From: Dolomitihabitans soli
Lineage (GTDB): Bacteria; Actinomycetota; Actinomycetes; Streptosporangiales; Streptosporangiaceae
Assembly: GCF_022213955.1 (NCBI RefSeq)
Contig: NZ_JAKNTW010000009.1
Span: forward strand, 149,580-213,579
DNA: 64,000 nucleotides
Reading direction: 5' to 3'
In this document: one piece after another, positions 41,650 to 49,954 of the stretch
Layout of the letters: each line of letters opens with the position of its first letter
How positions within the stretch are numbered: position 1 is the first letter of the stretch
Program-made: the position numbers and the translations under genes
The notes under the pieces: generated by a model
Seen by the model: only the letters and a program-made list of their open reading frames with translations
Databases searched by the model: none
Told to the model about the DNA's origin: nothing

Positions 41650-43185
41650 TCACGCAGAGCCGGCGCCTTTTGGCGAACGGCGGGTCCGCCACGCACCGGA
41701 TGGGGGCGTTCGGACGCCGAACCAGGTGGTCAAGGCGGTGGCGAGGGTGTCGGCGGGTTGCGGATCGGTCGTGGTCGAGATCCAGGCGGTGTGCCCGTCG
41801 GGGCGGATCAGCAGCCCTTCGAGGTCGGGCTGCTCGGGGCAGCGGGCGCGGAAGACGTCCACCCTGCCGGCCGCGTCTGCCGGCAGCGCGCGGTCGCCGA
41901 ACTGGATCAGCACCGGATTGGCAGGCCGGAGGAGTTCGGCGACGGTGGTGTCCTCGTCGCCGAGGATCAGCTTCAGATTCGGGGCGAGCCTGCCCAGCAT
42001 CGGATTGTCGCCGGGGATCCTCGGGTCGTAGCGGGTGCTCACCCCGGTCGCCAGTTCGGCGAGGTATCTGCCGACCGGTGGCAGGTCCGTGAGTTCGCCG
42101 AACAGGTCCCGCAGCGGATCGAGTTCGGGATCGCGCCGCCCGAGGATCGCCTGTGCGCGCGTGGTCCGCAGTACGCGCGCCCCGGCCTCGTGCCGCTCCT
42201 GGTGATAGCTGTCGAGCAGGCCGTCCGGGGCGTGCCCGAGCGTGGTGGCCGCCAGCTTCCAGCCGAGATTGACCGCGTCCGCCAACGCCACGTTCACGCC
42301 CACCGCCCCCGCCGGCGGGTGGATGTGCGCGGCGTCCCCGGCCAGTACGACGCGGTCCGCGACATAGCGATCCGCCTGCCTGGCCGCATTGGAGAACCTG
42401 GTCAGCCAGCGCGGATCGGCAAGCCCCACCGGGCGGCCGAGCGTCTCGTCGAGCACCTGCTGGAAGTAGGCCGGTTCGACCGGCTGGTCACGATCGGCGG
42501 GCGGCGCCGGCTCGTCGAGCACGATCCGCACATAGCCGGGCCGGGGGATCACGAACACCGTGCCACGCTCGCCTTCCGTCACTCCGTACGGCAGGTCGGC
42601 GGGGTCGGCCAGGTTCACGTCCGCGAGCAGGCCGAACGCGGTCGCCGGTGTGCCGGGAAAGCCGATCCCGGCGAGTTTGCGTACGATGCTGCGGCTGCCG
42701 TCGCAACCGGCGAGGTAGCCGACCCGCCTGGCCTCGTGCTCGCCGCCGACCCGGACGGTCACATCGACCCCGTCGCCGTCCTGGTCGAAGCCGACGACCT
42801 CGTGCCCCCAGCGCACCGGCACGCCCAGCTCGGCCAGCCACTGCTCCAGGAGTTCTTCCACCCGCGTCTGCGCGATGCCGAGCACATACGCGTGATCGGT
42901 GTCCATCGCGGTCAGATCCAGCGGCCGGCTCGGATCGGCGAACATGCCGTACGGCACCGCCGGGCCTTCGCCCAGAAAACGGTCGACGACACCGCGCCGA
43001 TCCAGCAGTTCCAGGCTACGGGCATTGAGGGTGAAACCACGGCAGTACGGCGAGCGTCGCGGCAACCGGTCGACCACTGTCACCTCGACCCCGGCGAGCG
43101 CGAGTTCCGCCGCCAGCATCAACCCGCCCGGCCCCGCCCCGGCCACCATGACCGTCATCGAACCGTCAGCTCCTCGTGGCTTCAC
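41650..43185 (-). CDS. FAD-dependent aromatic monooxygenase (PheA/TfdB type)
   Basis: 511 aa from GTG 43185 (overlaps the upstream PadR stop; alternative ATG 43158). FAD motifs: GAGPGG near the start, the DG motif GCDGSRS, and GD motif LAGDAAHIHPPAGAVGVN, where PAGAVGVN replaces the usual PTGGQGLN. C-terminal thioredoxin-like domain ending in TAWISTT. Enzymes of this class hydroxylate phenolics or polyketides, including rifamycins. Translationally coupled to a PadR regulator, which probably controls it. Confidence 0.9.
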   Translation of the reverse strand: MKPRGADGSMTVMVAGAGPGGLMLAAELALAGVEVTVVDRLPRRSPYCRGFTLNARSLELLDRRGVVDRFLGEGPAVPYGMFADPSRPLDLTAMDTDHAYVLGIAQTRVEELLEQWLAELGVPVRWGHEVVGFDQDGDGVDVTVRVGGEHEARRVGYLAGCDGSRSIVRKLAGIGFPGTPATAFGLLADVNLADPADLPYGVTEGERGTVFVIPRPGYVRIVLDEPAPPADRDQPVEPAYFQQVLDETLGRPVGLADPRWLTRFSNAARQADRYVADRVVLAGDAAHIHPPAGAVGVNVALADAVNLGWKLAATTLGHAPDGLLDSYHQERHEAGARVLRTTRAQAILGRRDPELDPLRDLFGELTDLPPVGRYLAELATGVSTRYDPRIPGDNPMLGRLAPNLKLILGDEDTTVAELLRPANPVLIQFGDRALPADAAGRVDVFRARCPEQPDLEGLLIRPDGHTAWISTTTDPQPADTLATALTTWFGVRTPPSGAWRTRRSPKGAGSA

Positions 43186-43787
43186 TGAGCCCCCTCGCCG
43201 GTCTTCGGCTCGGGCCAGGGCAGCCGGCCCGTCTCGATCTCGTTGATGGTCTCCTCGATCCAGCCGAGCTCGGCCTCCTGCATCCGCACCGCGTATTCGG
43301 CCTCCACGACGAACAACCGCGGCACCTCGCCGGCCTCCAGCACCTCGCGGTGCCCCTGCCGGAGCTCCTCCAGCGACGTGCGCACTCGGCCGGCCCGCTC
43401 GCGCAACGCCGCCACCGCGCCGTCCGGTCCGAGCGCGCCGAGATAGCTGACCGCGGACATGAACTTCGGATACTCATCAGCTGGAACGCGGATCAAGTCG
43501 TCCACCCAGCGCACGAACTCCTCACCCCCCAGCGTGGTGAGTTGGTAGACGGTCCGCTCCGGCCGGGCGCCGACGCGAACCGTCTCCCGCACCTCGATCC
43601 AGCCGGTCCGTTCCAGTGCCCGGACCACGTCGTACAGGGACCCGGTGGTCACCTTGAACACCCGGTCCAAGCCGCGTTCCCGCAGTGTCGTGGCGAGGGC
43701 ATGGGGATGCATCGGGGACTCGATAAGCAGCCCCAGCACCGCCAGCCCCAACGGATTGGACCCGACACGCCGATTACTCGAAACCAA
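43182..43787 (-). CDS. PadR-family transcriptional regulator
   Basis: 201 aa. The start is TTG 43787: GGAGG lies 7 nt before it and no ATG/GTG fits. PadR winged helix (LGLLIESPMHPHALATTLRERGLDRVFKVTTGSLYDVVRALERTG) and a C-terminal helical dimerisation domain (Vir_C type). Its stop overlaps the monooxygenase start (GTGA). A perfect palindrome 17 bp upstream is the likely operator. PadR proteins respond to phenolic compounds, matching the enzyme. Confidence 0.88.
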   Translation of the reverse strand: MVSSNRRVGSNPLGLAVLGLLIESPMHPHALATTLRERGLDRVFKVTTGSLYDVVRALERTGWIEVRETVRVGARPERTVYQLTTLGGEEFVRWVDDLIRVPADEYPKFMSAVSYLGALGPDGAVAALRERAGRVRTSLEELRQGHREVLEAGEVPRLFVVEAEYAVRMQEAELGWIEETINEIETGRLPWPEPKTGEGAQ

Positions 43788-43803
43788 GAGATCGCCTCCT
43801 ATC

Positions 43804-43817
43804 ACTCGGAACCGAGT
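43804..43817. promoter_or_regulatory. Palindromic operator upstream of padR-monooxygenase operon
   Basis: ACTCGGAACCGAGT is a perfect 6-2-6 inverted repeat, 17-30 bp upstream of the TTG start and just before the GGAGG site. Confidence 0.55.
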
Positions 43818-44070
43818 ATTCAGCGGCCACGTGCTTCCCGTCAAGGCGAGCGATTGCGCCTCCGGTGCCACGTCGATCAGTTGGGAGCCGCCCTCAGGCG
43901 CGACTCCAAGGCCCCAGTCCTGCACGTGCATGCATCGTCGCTGGGGCCTCACTGGTCAGCAGGCCGGGGGTAGTTGGCCCGAGCGGATCTGCGAGCGGAA
44001 CCCGTAGCCTCTCCCCAACTTCAGTTGGCGGATTCGTGCCTGATGACGGGTCGCGGCCTCACAGGGAGAT

Positions 44071-44661
44071 GTGTTGATCTCGGACTATCAGCAACGGCTG
44101 CGCGAGCACCTTCTGGCTGCTCCCGTCCTCCAGGCCCCGGCGCCCTGGCATCCGGTGCTGGACAACAGAACGCCCATCGGCGGCCTGTTGGGCATCGGCT
44201 TCGCCGTCCATCCGGAGAGCAGCCGCGATCTGGTCATGGTCGTTTCCAGCGACGGCCACGGGCTCTTCGACGCGGTCACCGGCGAGAAGATCGCGCGGGA
44301 TCGTGATCCCGACCCCGACACACCCGACGTCTCCCCAGATCTCACCTGTCCCGGTCTCGGGCCAATCGCAGGCACCCGGGTGCACATCGCCGGCCTCTTC
44401 GGCGGCGGCCTCCACAGCACCACCCCGGACGGCTGGGCCCTCAATGTCGTCAGCCCCGAATGGCCCAACGACCGCGTCCTGCTCTCGGCAGGCGGCGACA
44501 TATACAAGGACCCACCGGGAGAGCGCTGGTGGCACATCTTCCACGCCAACTACTCCACATTCCGCGCCGCCGGATTCTCGCCCTCAGGCCGCACCCTCGC
44601 AGTCGCCACCAGCAGTGACCTCAGCCTCTGGACTCGGCCAACCCTCAACTCCCGGGCCTGA
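44071..44661 (+). CDS. Conserved hypothetical protein
   Basis: 196 aa from GTG 44071 (TTG 44074 possible; AGGGAG site). N-terminal ISDYQQRLREHLLAAPVL, beta-rich centre with DGHGLFDAVTGEKIARDRDP and a C-terminal RAAGFSPSGRTLAVATSSDL. The 'DVTGEKIARDRDP' style is seen in actinobacterial proteins near toxin or polymorphic loci, but nothing here proves such a role. No transmembrane helix or signal peptide. Confidence 0.6.
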   Translation: MLISDYQQRLREHLLAAPVLQAPAPWHPVLDNRTPIGGLLGIGFAVHPESSRDLVMVVSSDGHGLFDAVTGEKIARDRDPDPDTPDVSPDLTCPGLGPIAGTRVHIAGLFGGGLHSTTPDGWALNVVSPEWPNDRVLLSAGGDIYKDPPGERWWHIFHANYSTFRAAGFSPSGRTLAVATSSDLSLWTRPTLNSRA

Positions 44662-44736
44662 ACACGGAGCTTCGCCTCACCTGGCTGAGCGCTCAACCAG
44701 CGTGGTTGTACATACCGCTGCCGGAAAATGGCCGCT

Positions 44737-45633
44737 TTACCCAGCAGCGGCTTCTTTGATGATGATATTCAGGTAGCTCTCCAGCCAATCGCCACCTGCC
44801 TCGCACTCGCCCGTCAACGCCGAAAGGGACCACAGCAAGCGATAAAGGGAAAGCAATCGGGCGTCTAATTCTACTTCCTGGCCATACCCGCTCATCAGCA
44901 ACTTCAGTGCTGTCGGCCCTGCCAGCGACGCCCGAGCGATGTCGAACACCGGATCACCCACCATCGCATCACCCCAATCGATAAGTCCAACAAATCGTTC
45001 GTCATGGCACCAGACGTGCCTAGGAGCGAGGTCGCCGTGCAACAGAACGCCGTTGCCGGGATGGGATAGCGAGTCCGCGCTTTCCTGTACCACGGTCAGT
45101 ATCAAGCCGCGCAGTTCCGCATCCAGTACGGCCTCCGGGATTCGACTCCAAGCTCGCTCCAACAGGTGGTCGACATAGGCAGACCAGCTGGAGTAAGAGC
45201 CTCGAACTTCAGATGCACTGGGATCGACGGGCCCGAATCCGTTCTTCTCCAAGCTGTGCAGGTGTCGCAGAGCCCTTCCGGCACCGACCAACGCAGGGCT
45301 GTCCTCCTCGGCCGCAGCCCCATCCCACGCATCCATCAGCAGCACAACACCGGGACCGCCGGCAGATGCCTTCACGAGCTCCGCGCGCGGCACTGGAAGG
45401 CGCCGTCCTTTGAGTTCAAGCAGAACGGCGTACTCTCGCTTGATTCCGCTTTCCTCGCCAAACTTGAGGATCATGCGCTTTCCGTCGACCCGGATCTCGT
45501 GGACCGTATTCACGATGGACCCGGACAGCGCGCGGCCAAGGTGCACCGGCGACTTCAAATAGTCCTCAGCGCCTACCACGGCTGCAGCGAGATCCGATCG
45601 CCGCATTGAATGATCATCGGAGCCGGTCGACAT
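44737..45633 (-). CDS. Aminoglycoside phosphotransferase (APH)-family protein
   Basis: 298-aa protein-kinase-like fold. Lys in ILKFGEESG, catalytic loop LLHGDLAPRHVW (HGDL with Asp) and metal-binding LIDWGDAMVGDP are all present, so it is probably an active small-molecule kinase. APH homologues phosphorylate aminoglycosides, macrolides, choline or homoserine; the substrate cannot be assigned. Monocistronic. GC content looks slightly lower than flanking core genes, consistent with acquisition. Confidence 0.85.
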   Translation of the reverse strand: MSTGSDDHSMRRSDLAAAVVGAEDYLKSPVHLGRALSGSIVNTVHEIRVDGKRMILKFGEESGIKREYAVLLELKGRRLPVPRAELVKASAGGPGVVLLMDAWDGAAAEEDSPALVGAGRALRHLHSLEKNGFGPVDPSASEVRGSYSSWSAYVDHLLERAWSRIPEAVLDAELRGLILTVVQESADSLSHPGNGVLLHGDLAPRHVWCHDERFVGLIDWGDAMVGDPVFDIARASLAGPTALKLLMSGYGQEVELDARLLSLYRLLWSLSALTGECEAGGDWLESYLNIIIKEAAAG

Positions 45634-45922
45634 ATGTGAATCCTCATCTTCGGCCGGACATCAATAAGAGTTGCTTTACTCGCACAACATTTTACCGACT
45701 GTCGAACCAAAGAATCCATAGGAGGGCCATCGCAGCGGCTGGGTGACAGCGGGGGCGATTCCGACCACGTTCAGGGCGGCGACGCCACCGAGCGTGAAGA
45801 TTAGGACTACGCGCCGCGGGCGAACACCTTGCGGCAGCGAGTGGCCTCCTACGTAAGTGGGGAAGCGCTGTAACTTCAGGGCGTTTCGTAGGCCGGTAGC
45901 GTCCGGTTCGCGGGACCAGAGC

Positions 45923-46339
45923 TCACTGCTTGCGAGACTGGGTGAAGCGCAGCATGTTGCCGGAGGGATCGCGGAAGGCGCAGTCGCGGACGCCGTACGG
46001 CTGGTCGATCGGCTCCTGCAACACCTCGCCACCCGCGGCGCGGATGCGCTCGAAGGCGGCGTCGCAGTCGTCGGTGCTGAAGATGACAGAGCGCAGCAGG
46101 CCCTTCGCCAGCAGTTCCGCCATGGCCTCCCTGTCGGCGGGCGAGGCGTTCGGGTCCGCGAGGGGCGGCTCGAGGACGATGTCCACATCGGGCTGTGACG
46201 GCGCGCCGACGGTCACCCAGCGCATCCCCTCGAAGCCGACGTCGTTGCGCACCTCCAGGCCGAGAACGTCGCGGTAGAAGGTGAGCGCCTTGTCGTGGTC
46301 GTCGACGGCGATGAAGCACGTTGAAAGCTTGATGTCCAT
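45923..46339 (-). CDS. VOC-family protein 3
   Basis: 138 aa from ATG 46339. LSTCFIAVDDHDKALTFYRDVLGLEV, central DVDIVLEPP, FSTDDCDAAFERIRAAGGEV and CAFRDPSGNMLRFTQ give the expected paired VOC modules. His/Glu metal positions are not all visible. It lies 10 bp after the AraC-type regulator on the same strand, so it is likely co-transcribed. Confidence 0.83.
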   Translation of the reverse strand: MDIKLSTCFIAVDDHDKALTFYRDVLGLEVRNDVGFEGMRWVTVGAPSQPDVDIVLEPPLADPNASPADREAMAELLAKGLLRSVIFSTDDCDAAFERIRAAGGEVLQEPIDQPYGVRDCAFRDPSGNMLRFTQSRKQ

Positions 46340-46349
46340 GCATTTCACG

Positions 46350-46769
46350 CTACGGGCGGAGGGCAGCTTTCGCTTCTCTATTCCTGACCGGTCGTGTGTA
46401 GATCTTTGCGACGCAGGCCGGGATGGCGGCCCCCTCGTCATGACGGCGGGCCCGGTACGAGCTCGGGCTCTCGCCGACCAGCTCGGTGAACCGCGAGCTG
46501 AACGACCCCAGCGATGTGCAGCCGACCGCGAAGCAGACATCCGTCACCGTCACGTCACCCCGCCGCAGCAGCGCCTTGGCCCGCTCGATCCGGCGCGTCA
46601 TCAGGTAGCCGTACGGCGTCTCCCCGAAGGCAGCGCGAAAGCTGCGGGAGAAATGGCCCGGCGACATGAGAGCGACACGTGCTATCGCCGGAACGTCCAG
46701 CGGCTTCGCGTAGTCACGGTCCATCAGGTCACGGGCCCGGCGCAGCCGGACGAGGTCCTCCAACGTCAC
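46350..46769 (-). CDS. Short AraC-family regulator
   Basis: 139 aa from GTG 46769. Almost only the double HTH (PLDVPAIARVALMSPGHFSRSFRAAFGETPYGYLMTRRIERAKALL...VTDVCFAVGCTSLGSFSSRFTELVGESP). There is no separate sensor domain. Divergent from the NmrA-like gene; a GGCCTAGGCC palindrome lies in the gap at 46801-46810. Confidence 0.88.
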   Translation of the reverse strand: MTLEDLVRLRRARDLMDRDYAKPLDVPAIARVALMSPGHFSRSFRAAFGETPYGYLMTRRIERAKALLRRGDVTVTDVCFAVGCTSLGSFSSRFTELVGESPSSYRARRHDEGAAIPACVAKIYTRPVRNREAKAALRP

Positions 46770-46858
46770 GTGACCACCATCCCACAGCACCAGGCGCCGT
46801 GGCCTAGGCCAAAAGTCCGATAGTGGGAGGCTGTACGGCCCGTCTAGCGTCGGGAGGC

Positions 46859-47671
46859 ATGACATACCTGGTGATCGGAGCCACCGGCAAGGCCGGATGG
46901 CATGTCGTCGATGAGTTGCTCAAGGCCGGGCAGCGGGTGCGCGCGGTGACTCGGAACCCCGGCGCCGCGGTGTTTCCGCAGGGTGTAGAGGTGGTGAAGG
47001 GGGACGTCGGCGACCCTCACGCCCTCGCCGCCGCCCTGGAGGGCGTCGTCGGCGCGCATCTGCTGGCCGCCGCCGGTGGCACGCCGACGGATCCGGAGAT
47101 CGCCGACGTGGTGCGGAAGGCCGGCGTGCGGCGGGTGACGTTGTTGTGGAATGGCGCGGTCGGGCCGGTGGAGCGGGCCTTCGAGGACAGCGGGGTGGAG
47201 TGGACCCGGCTGGAGGCGCTCGACTTCATGGGAAACACCGGCACGTGGGCCGAGGAGCTCAGGGAGACGGGCGAAGTGCGGGAACCGTACGGTGATGTGC
47301 CGAGCGCGTTCGTGCACGAGGCGGACGTGGGCGCGGTGGTGGCGGCCGTACTGGTGCTGGGCGGGCACGCGGGCCGCTCGTACGCGCTGACCGGTCCTGA
47401 GGGGATCACGCCGCGACAGCGGCTGGCCGCGATCGCCGAGGCGACGGGCAGACGGCTGCAGTTCGTGGAGATCAGCGACGCGCAGGCGCGCGAGCGGTTG
47501 CGGCAGGCCGGGCTCGGCGAAGCGGACGTGGAACTGCTGACCTCATGGGCGTCGCAGCCGCATCCGGGGACGGATGACGTGCGGGAGATTCTGGGCCGGG
47601 AGCCGGTGACGTTCGACCGGTGGGCGGGGGAGAACGCGAAGCTGTTCAGAGCCGGTCCGCGTCCGCGCTGA
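46859..47671 (+). CDS. NmrA-like NAD(P)-binding protein
   Basis: 270 aa Rossmann protein: YLVIGATGKAGWHVVDELL nucleotide loop, then a domain like NmrA/quinone-reductase 2 proteins (RVRAVTRNP, VEVVKGDVGDP). It lacks the SDR Tyr-x3-Lys, so it may be a redox sensor or an atypical reductase. CGGGAGG precedes ATG 46859. Divergent from the AraC/VOC pair. Confidence 0.85.
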   Translation: MTYLVIGATGKAGWHVVDELLKAGQRVRAVTRNPGAAVFPQGVEVVKGDVGDPHALAAALEGVVGAHLLAAAGGTPTDPEIADVVRKAGVRRVTLLWNGAVGPVERAFEDSGVEWTRLEALDFMGNTGTWAEELRETGEVREPYGDVPSAFVHEADVGAVVAAVLVLGGHAGRSYALTGPEGITPRQRLAAIAEATGRRLQFVEISDAQARERLRQAGLGEADVELLTSWASQPHPGTDDVREILGREPVTFDRWAGENAKLFRAGPRPR

Positions 47672-47877
47672 CCTCAGGACTATCTGCGCGGCGGGTCGAG
47701 CCCGAGCTTGGCGCAGCTGAATGGCGATGATGCGCTGAGCTGGTGGACGAGCCGATGCCGGTCTGGAGGCCCGGCTCGCCGAGCCGGCGGCGGGTTGACC
47801 AGGACAGCCTTCGAGTCGTGGACCGGAGCAGGAACACCCCGTAAGCGGACCCAGCACCCAACATCCTCAGTGCACTT

Positions 47878-48195
47878 CTAGTCGGTGGTGGGCTGACCGG
47901 CGGAATCGCGGGCGAGGGCGACGATCCGCTCCAGAGCCGCCGCATGCCGTTGGAAGGCCAGCCGTCCCTGCGGGGTGAGCTGCACGTACGTCCGCCGCGC
48001 CCGCTTGTCCTGGTCCTTGCGGACGATGACGTATCCGGCGGCGGCCAGCGCGGAGACCTGCTTGGACAGCGCCGAGTCGCTGGTGCCGACCGAGTCTCTG
48101 AGAAAGCCGAAGTCCACCCACTCGGCCGGCGCCAGCAGCGCCACGACCGACAGACGCGCCGGGACGTGCAGGAACTCGTCGAAGAGCGGATCCAT
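47878..48195 (-). CDS. MarR-like winged-helix regulator
   Basis: 105 aa: winged helix with VGTSDSALSKQVSALAAAGYVIVRKDQDKRARRTYVQLTPQGRLAF, the recognition helix and wing of the MarR-like HTH_27 family. ATG 48195 overlaps the stop of the upstream membrane-protein gene (TGATG). Two matching inverted repeats in front of the operon suggest it represses itself. Confidence 0.85.
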   Translation of the reverse strand: MDPLFDEFLHVPARLSVVALLAPAEWVDFGFLRDSVGTSDSALSKQVSALAAAGYVIVRKDQDKRARRTYVQLTPQGRLAFQRHAAALERIVALARDSAGQPTTD

Positions 48196-48668
48196 CAGGC
48201 GGCCCCGCCGCCCTGCTGGACGATCGACTTCATGATGGAGCGGTTCACGGGCGTGGCCGCGACGTACGCCACGGCCGCCACGATCGCGCCCGCGGCGGCC
48301 TGTGACAGCAGCCCCTGAGGCGGCAGGTCGAACAGCGCGAAGGCGGCGATCCGGCCGATGCTGAAGGCCACCATGATGCAGGCCAGCAGCCCGCCGTGGA
48401 AAAGGGCCTCCTGGCGGGTGGCCTTCCGGCAGACCGAGGCCCGGTGCTCGTAGACGATCCCCACGCCCGCGTACAGGACCATCCCGAGCGCCAGGACGAC
48501 GAAGTTCCAGGGGCGCGGGAGGTCGATGGCCGCGAGGGCGATGAAGAGGCCGAGCGCGGAGATGACCACGCGCGGAAGCGCGAAGCTCTGGCGGACGATC
48601 TGCTCTCGGGTCCTGTCCTGGAGGCGGTGGATGTCGTCGAGCGAAGTCTGGGCGTCGTGCTGGTTCAT
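48195..48668 (-). CDS. Integral membrane protein co-transcribed with winged-helix regulator
   Basis: 157 aa: a hydrophilic, coiled-coil-like start (DIHRLQDRTREQIVRQ) and four hydrophobic helices. No motif known. Its coupling to the regulator recalls small 'regulator plus membrane protein' modules that protect membranes or sense envelope stress, but this is inference. GGGGGG site before ATG 48668. Confidence 0.78.
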   Translation of the reverse strand: MNQHDAQTSLDDIHRLQDRTREQIVRQSFALPRVVISALGLFIALAAIDLPRPWNFVVLALGMVLYAGVGIVYEHRASVCRKATRQEALFHGGLLACIMVAFSIGRIAAFALFDLPPQGLLSQAAAGAIVAAVAYVAATPVNRSIMKSIVQQGGGAA

Positions 48669-48693
48669 GGGACCATCCCCCCGAAGTCGACTA

Positions 48694-48740
48694 CTACTTT
48701 CCTTTGAGGAAAGTAGCATCTATTTTCCCCACGGGAAAGT
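48694..48740. promoter_or_regulatory. Two inverted repeats upstream of the membrane-protein/regulator operon
   Basis: Repeat 1: CTACTTTCCT (48694-48703) and AGGAAAGTAG (48707-48716), perfect 10-3-10. Repeat 2: TTTCCC (48724-48729) and GGGAAA (48733-48738), 6-3-6, with similar half-sites. Centres are 26 bp apart. They start 26 bp upstream of the ATG at 48668. Confidence 0.6.
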
Positions 48741-48935
48741 GGTCGGCGCGTGAAAGGCCGGGCCGGCGGGGCAGTTGAACGCGGACGACTAGGTGAGGGC
48801 CGCGCTGGAGGCGCTGGGGGAGGGCGGGCTAGCCGCGCGGCCAGACTGCTTGCCTAACGTGGCTTAACGACCTTCAAGCGTCTGCCCAGCTAGTTCGGAT
48901 GACAAAATCTCGCGGTCTGCGCCTGGGCCCGCTGC

Positions 48936-49199
48936 ATGCGCGCAGAGTGTAACGAGAGCACCGGAGCGGCCAGCGCGCGTCGGGTCAGGTTCGACATCGT
49001 GCCGGAGGTGCGGCGGGTCGCGAACAGTCAGGCGGCACTGAGCTGGGCGTTCGATGGCGGGCCCGGGCTGCTTGACGAGCCCGGCTCCCTTGGGGCGGGG
49101 ATCGACGAGGAGGCCAACCGGGTCGTCATCGAGACGAACACCTTCGACCAGGATCTGCGCCACAGGCTGGCCAAGCGATACGGCCTGGACCTCCTATAG
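48936..49199 (+). CDS. Small hypothetical frame, possible gene remnant
   Basis: 87 codons with a coding-like second half (EEANRVVIETNTFDQDLRHRL). No ribosome-binding site or known family. It may be the C-terminal piece of a larger lost gene. Low confidence. Confidence 0.2.
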   Translation: MRAECNESTGAASARRVRFDIVPEVRRVANSQAALSWAFDGGPGLLDEPGSLGAGIDEEANRVVIETNTFDQDLRHRLAKRYGLDLL

Positions 49200-49372
49200 C
49201 TACGGCGAGCCGCCACCCCGGCCCGGAGGCCGCTTGGGCGATATGCGAAGAGTTAGCCATCGATTTCAGTACGTAGTTGTCTCAGGTGGCGCATGCCTTC
49301 CGGTAACCCCCTCGGGCTTCTCGATGGTGATCGGGCCCGTTGATGGCATCGGCCTGGGGGAGGAACTCCGAC

Positions 49373-49486
49373 GTGCGTACCGTCTGGGAACAGGATGAGC
49401 TGATCAGCGCGTGGACCGTCAAACCCGGCGCTGAGGCCATCGCCAAGGTCACAGAGGTCCTGGCCCCCCGCCGCCTTACCCACTGA
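49373..49486 (+). pseudogene. Possible Tn3-family transposase N-terminal fragment
   Basis: A 37-codon frame starting VRTVWEQDELISAWTV. It resembles the N-terminus of DUF4158-containing Tn3-type transposases (xWxxEDLIxxWTL). The similarity breaks after the WT and a stop follows. A remnant at most. Confidence 0.25.
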
Positions 49487-49618
49487 TCAACAAGGTGGCG
49501 GCTCGCCGGAGCTTTAGGAGTTCCGGGCCGAGTCGGTTCGCGTCCACGGAGGGGTCGGGCGAGGGTGGTGAGTGCTGCCACGTGTGGGCGCTGGGTGCAA
49601 CTGAGACCCGGCACAGCA

Positions 49619-49651
49619 AGAGGGGCCGGTCTGGATGGGACCGGCCCCTCT
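49619..49651 (-). terminator. Terminator of tRNA-Ser(GGA)
   Basis: AGAGGGGCCGGT (49619-49630) and ACCGGCCCCTCT (49640-49651) form a perfect 12-bp stem with a 9-nt loop, 22 bp downstream of the minus-strand tRNA gene. Confidence 0.65.
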
Positions 49652-49673
49652 GCGTTTCTGCCTCAACCAGGCG

Positions 49674-49759
49674 CGGAGGATAGGAGATTCGAACTCCTGA
49701 GGGGTTGCCCCCAACACGCTTTCCAAGCGTGCGCCCTAGGCCAACTAGGCGAATCCTCC
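49674..49759 (-). tRNA. tRNA-Ser (anticodon GGA)
   Basis: About 86-nt type II tRNA on the minus strand. Acceptor GGAGGAT/ATCCTCC, anticodon stem CACGC/GCGTG around loop TTGGAAA (GGA, complement at 49722-49724), long variable arm and T-loop TTCGAAT. Reads UCC/UCU codons. CCA is not encoded. Confidence 0.96.
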
Positions 49760-49845
49760 GTCGAGAAGCTTACCGGATTCCCGGGCATGGAGTGACCCTG
49801 TTTTCTGCGCCGGAGCACTCGCGGACCGGGCTACACTGTCTCTGG

Positions 49846-49930
49846 ACCCCTCGCGCGGCGTCATCCTGTGAACCTCCCCAGGGCCGGAAGGCAGCAAGGA
49901 TAAGCGGGCTCTGGCGGGTGTGCGGGGGGT
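49846..49930 (+). ncRNA. ffs: SRP RNA (4.5S type)
   Basis: Contains the conserved domain IV apex (GGCCGGAAGGCAGCAAGGATAAG subset around 49881-49905), with GGAAGGCAGCA and the symmetric internal loop. The ends pair: ACCCCTCGCGC at 49846-49856 with GTGTGCGGGGGGT at 49918-49930. About 85 nt, the small bacterial SRP form that binds Ffh for co-translational targeting. It lies 24 bp upstream of dnaX, the usual actinobacterial arrangement. Confidence 0.93.
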
Positions 49931-49954
49931 TCTCTTCGTTGGAGGGGACCCCAC

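Larger units (their letters stand above)
48741..49618. other. Decayed intergenic region between winged-helix operon and tRNA-Ser
   Basis: About 880 bp with no convincing full gene. It has short frames, stop codons inside coding-looking stretches (for example around 48790) and the fragments listed separately at 48936 and 49373. Probably a gene graveyard or the edge of an old insertion next to the tRNA gene. Confidence 0.5.

Noticed and set aside
45634..45922. Possible 50-60 aa membrane peptide on the minus strand
   Set aside because: No ATG/GTG/TTG near the GGAGG; would need a CTG start.
46801..46810. GGCCTAGGCC as an AraC operator
   Set aside because: AraC-type sites are usually direct repeats and a 10-bp GC-rich palindrome is expected by chance; mentioned only in context.
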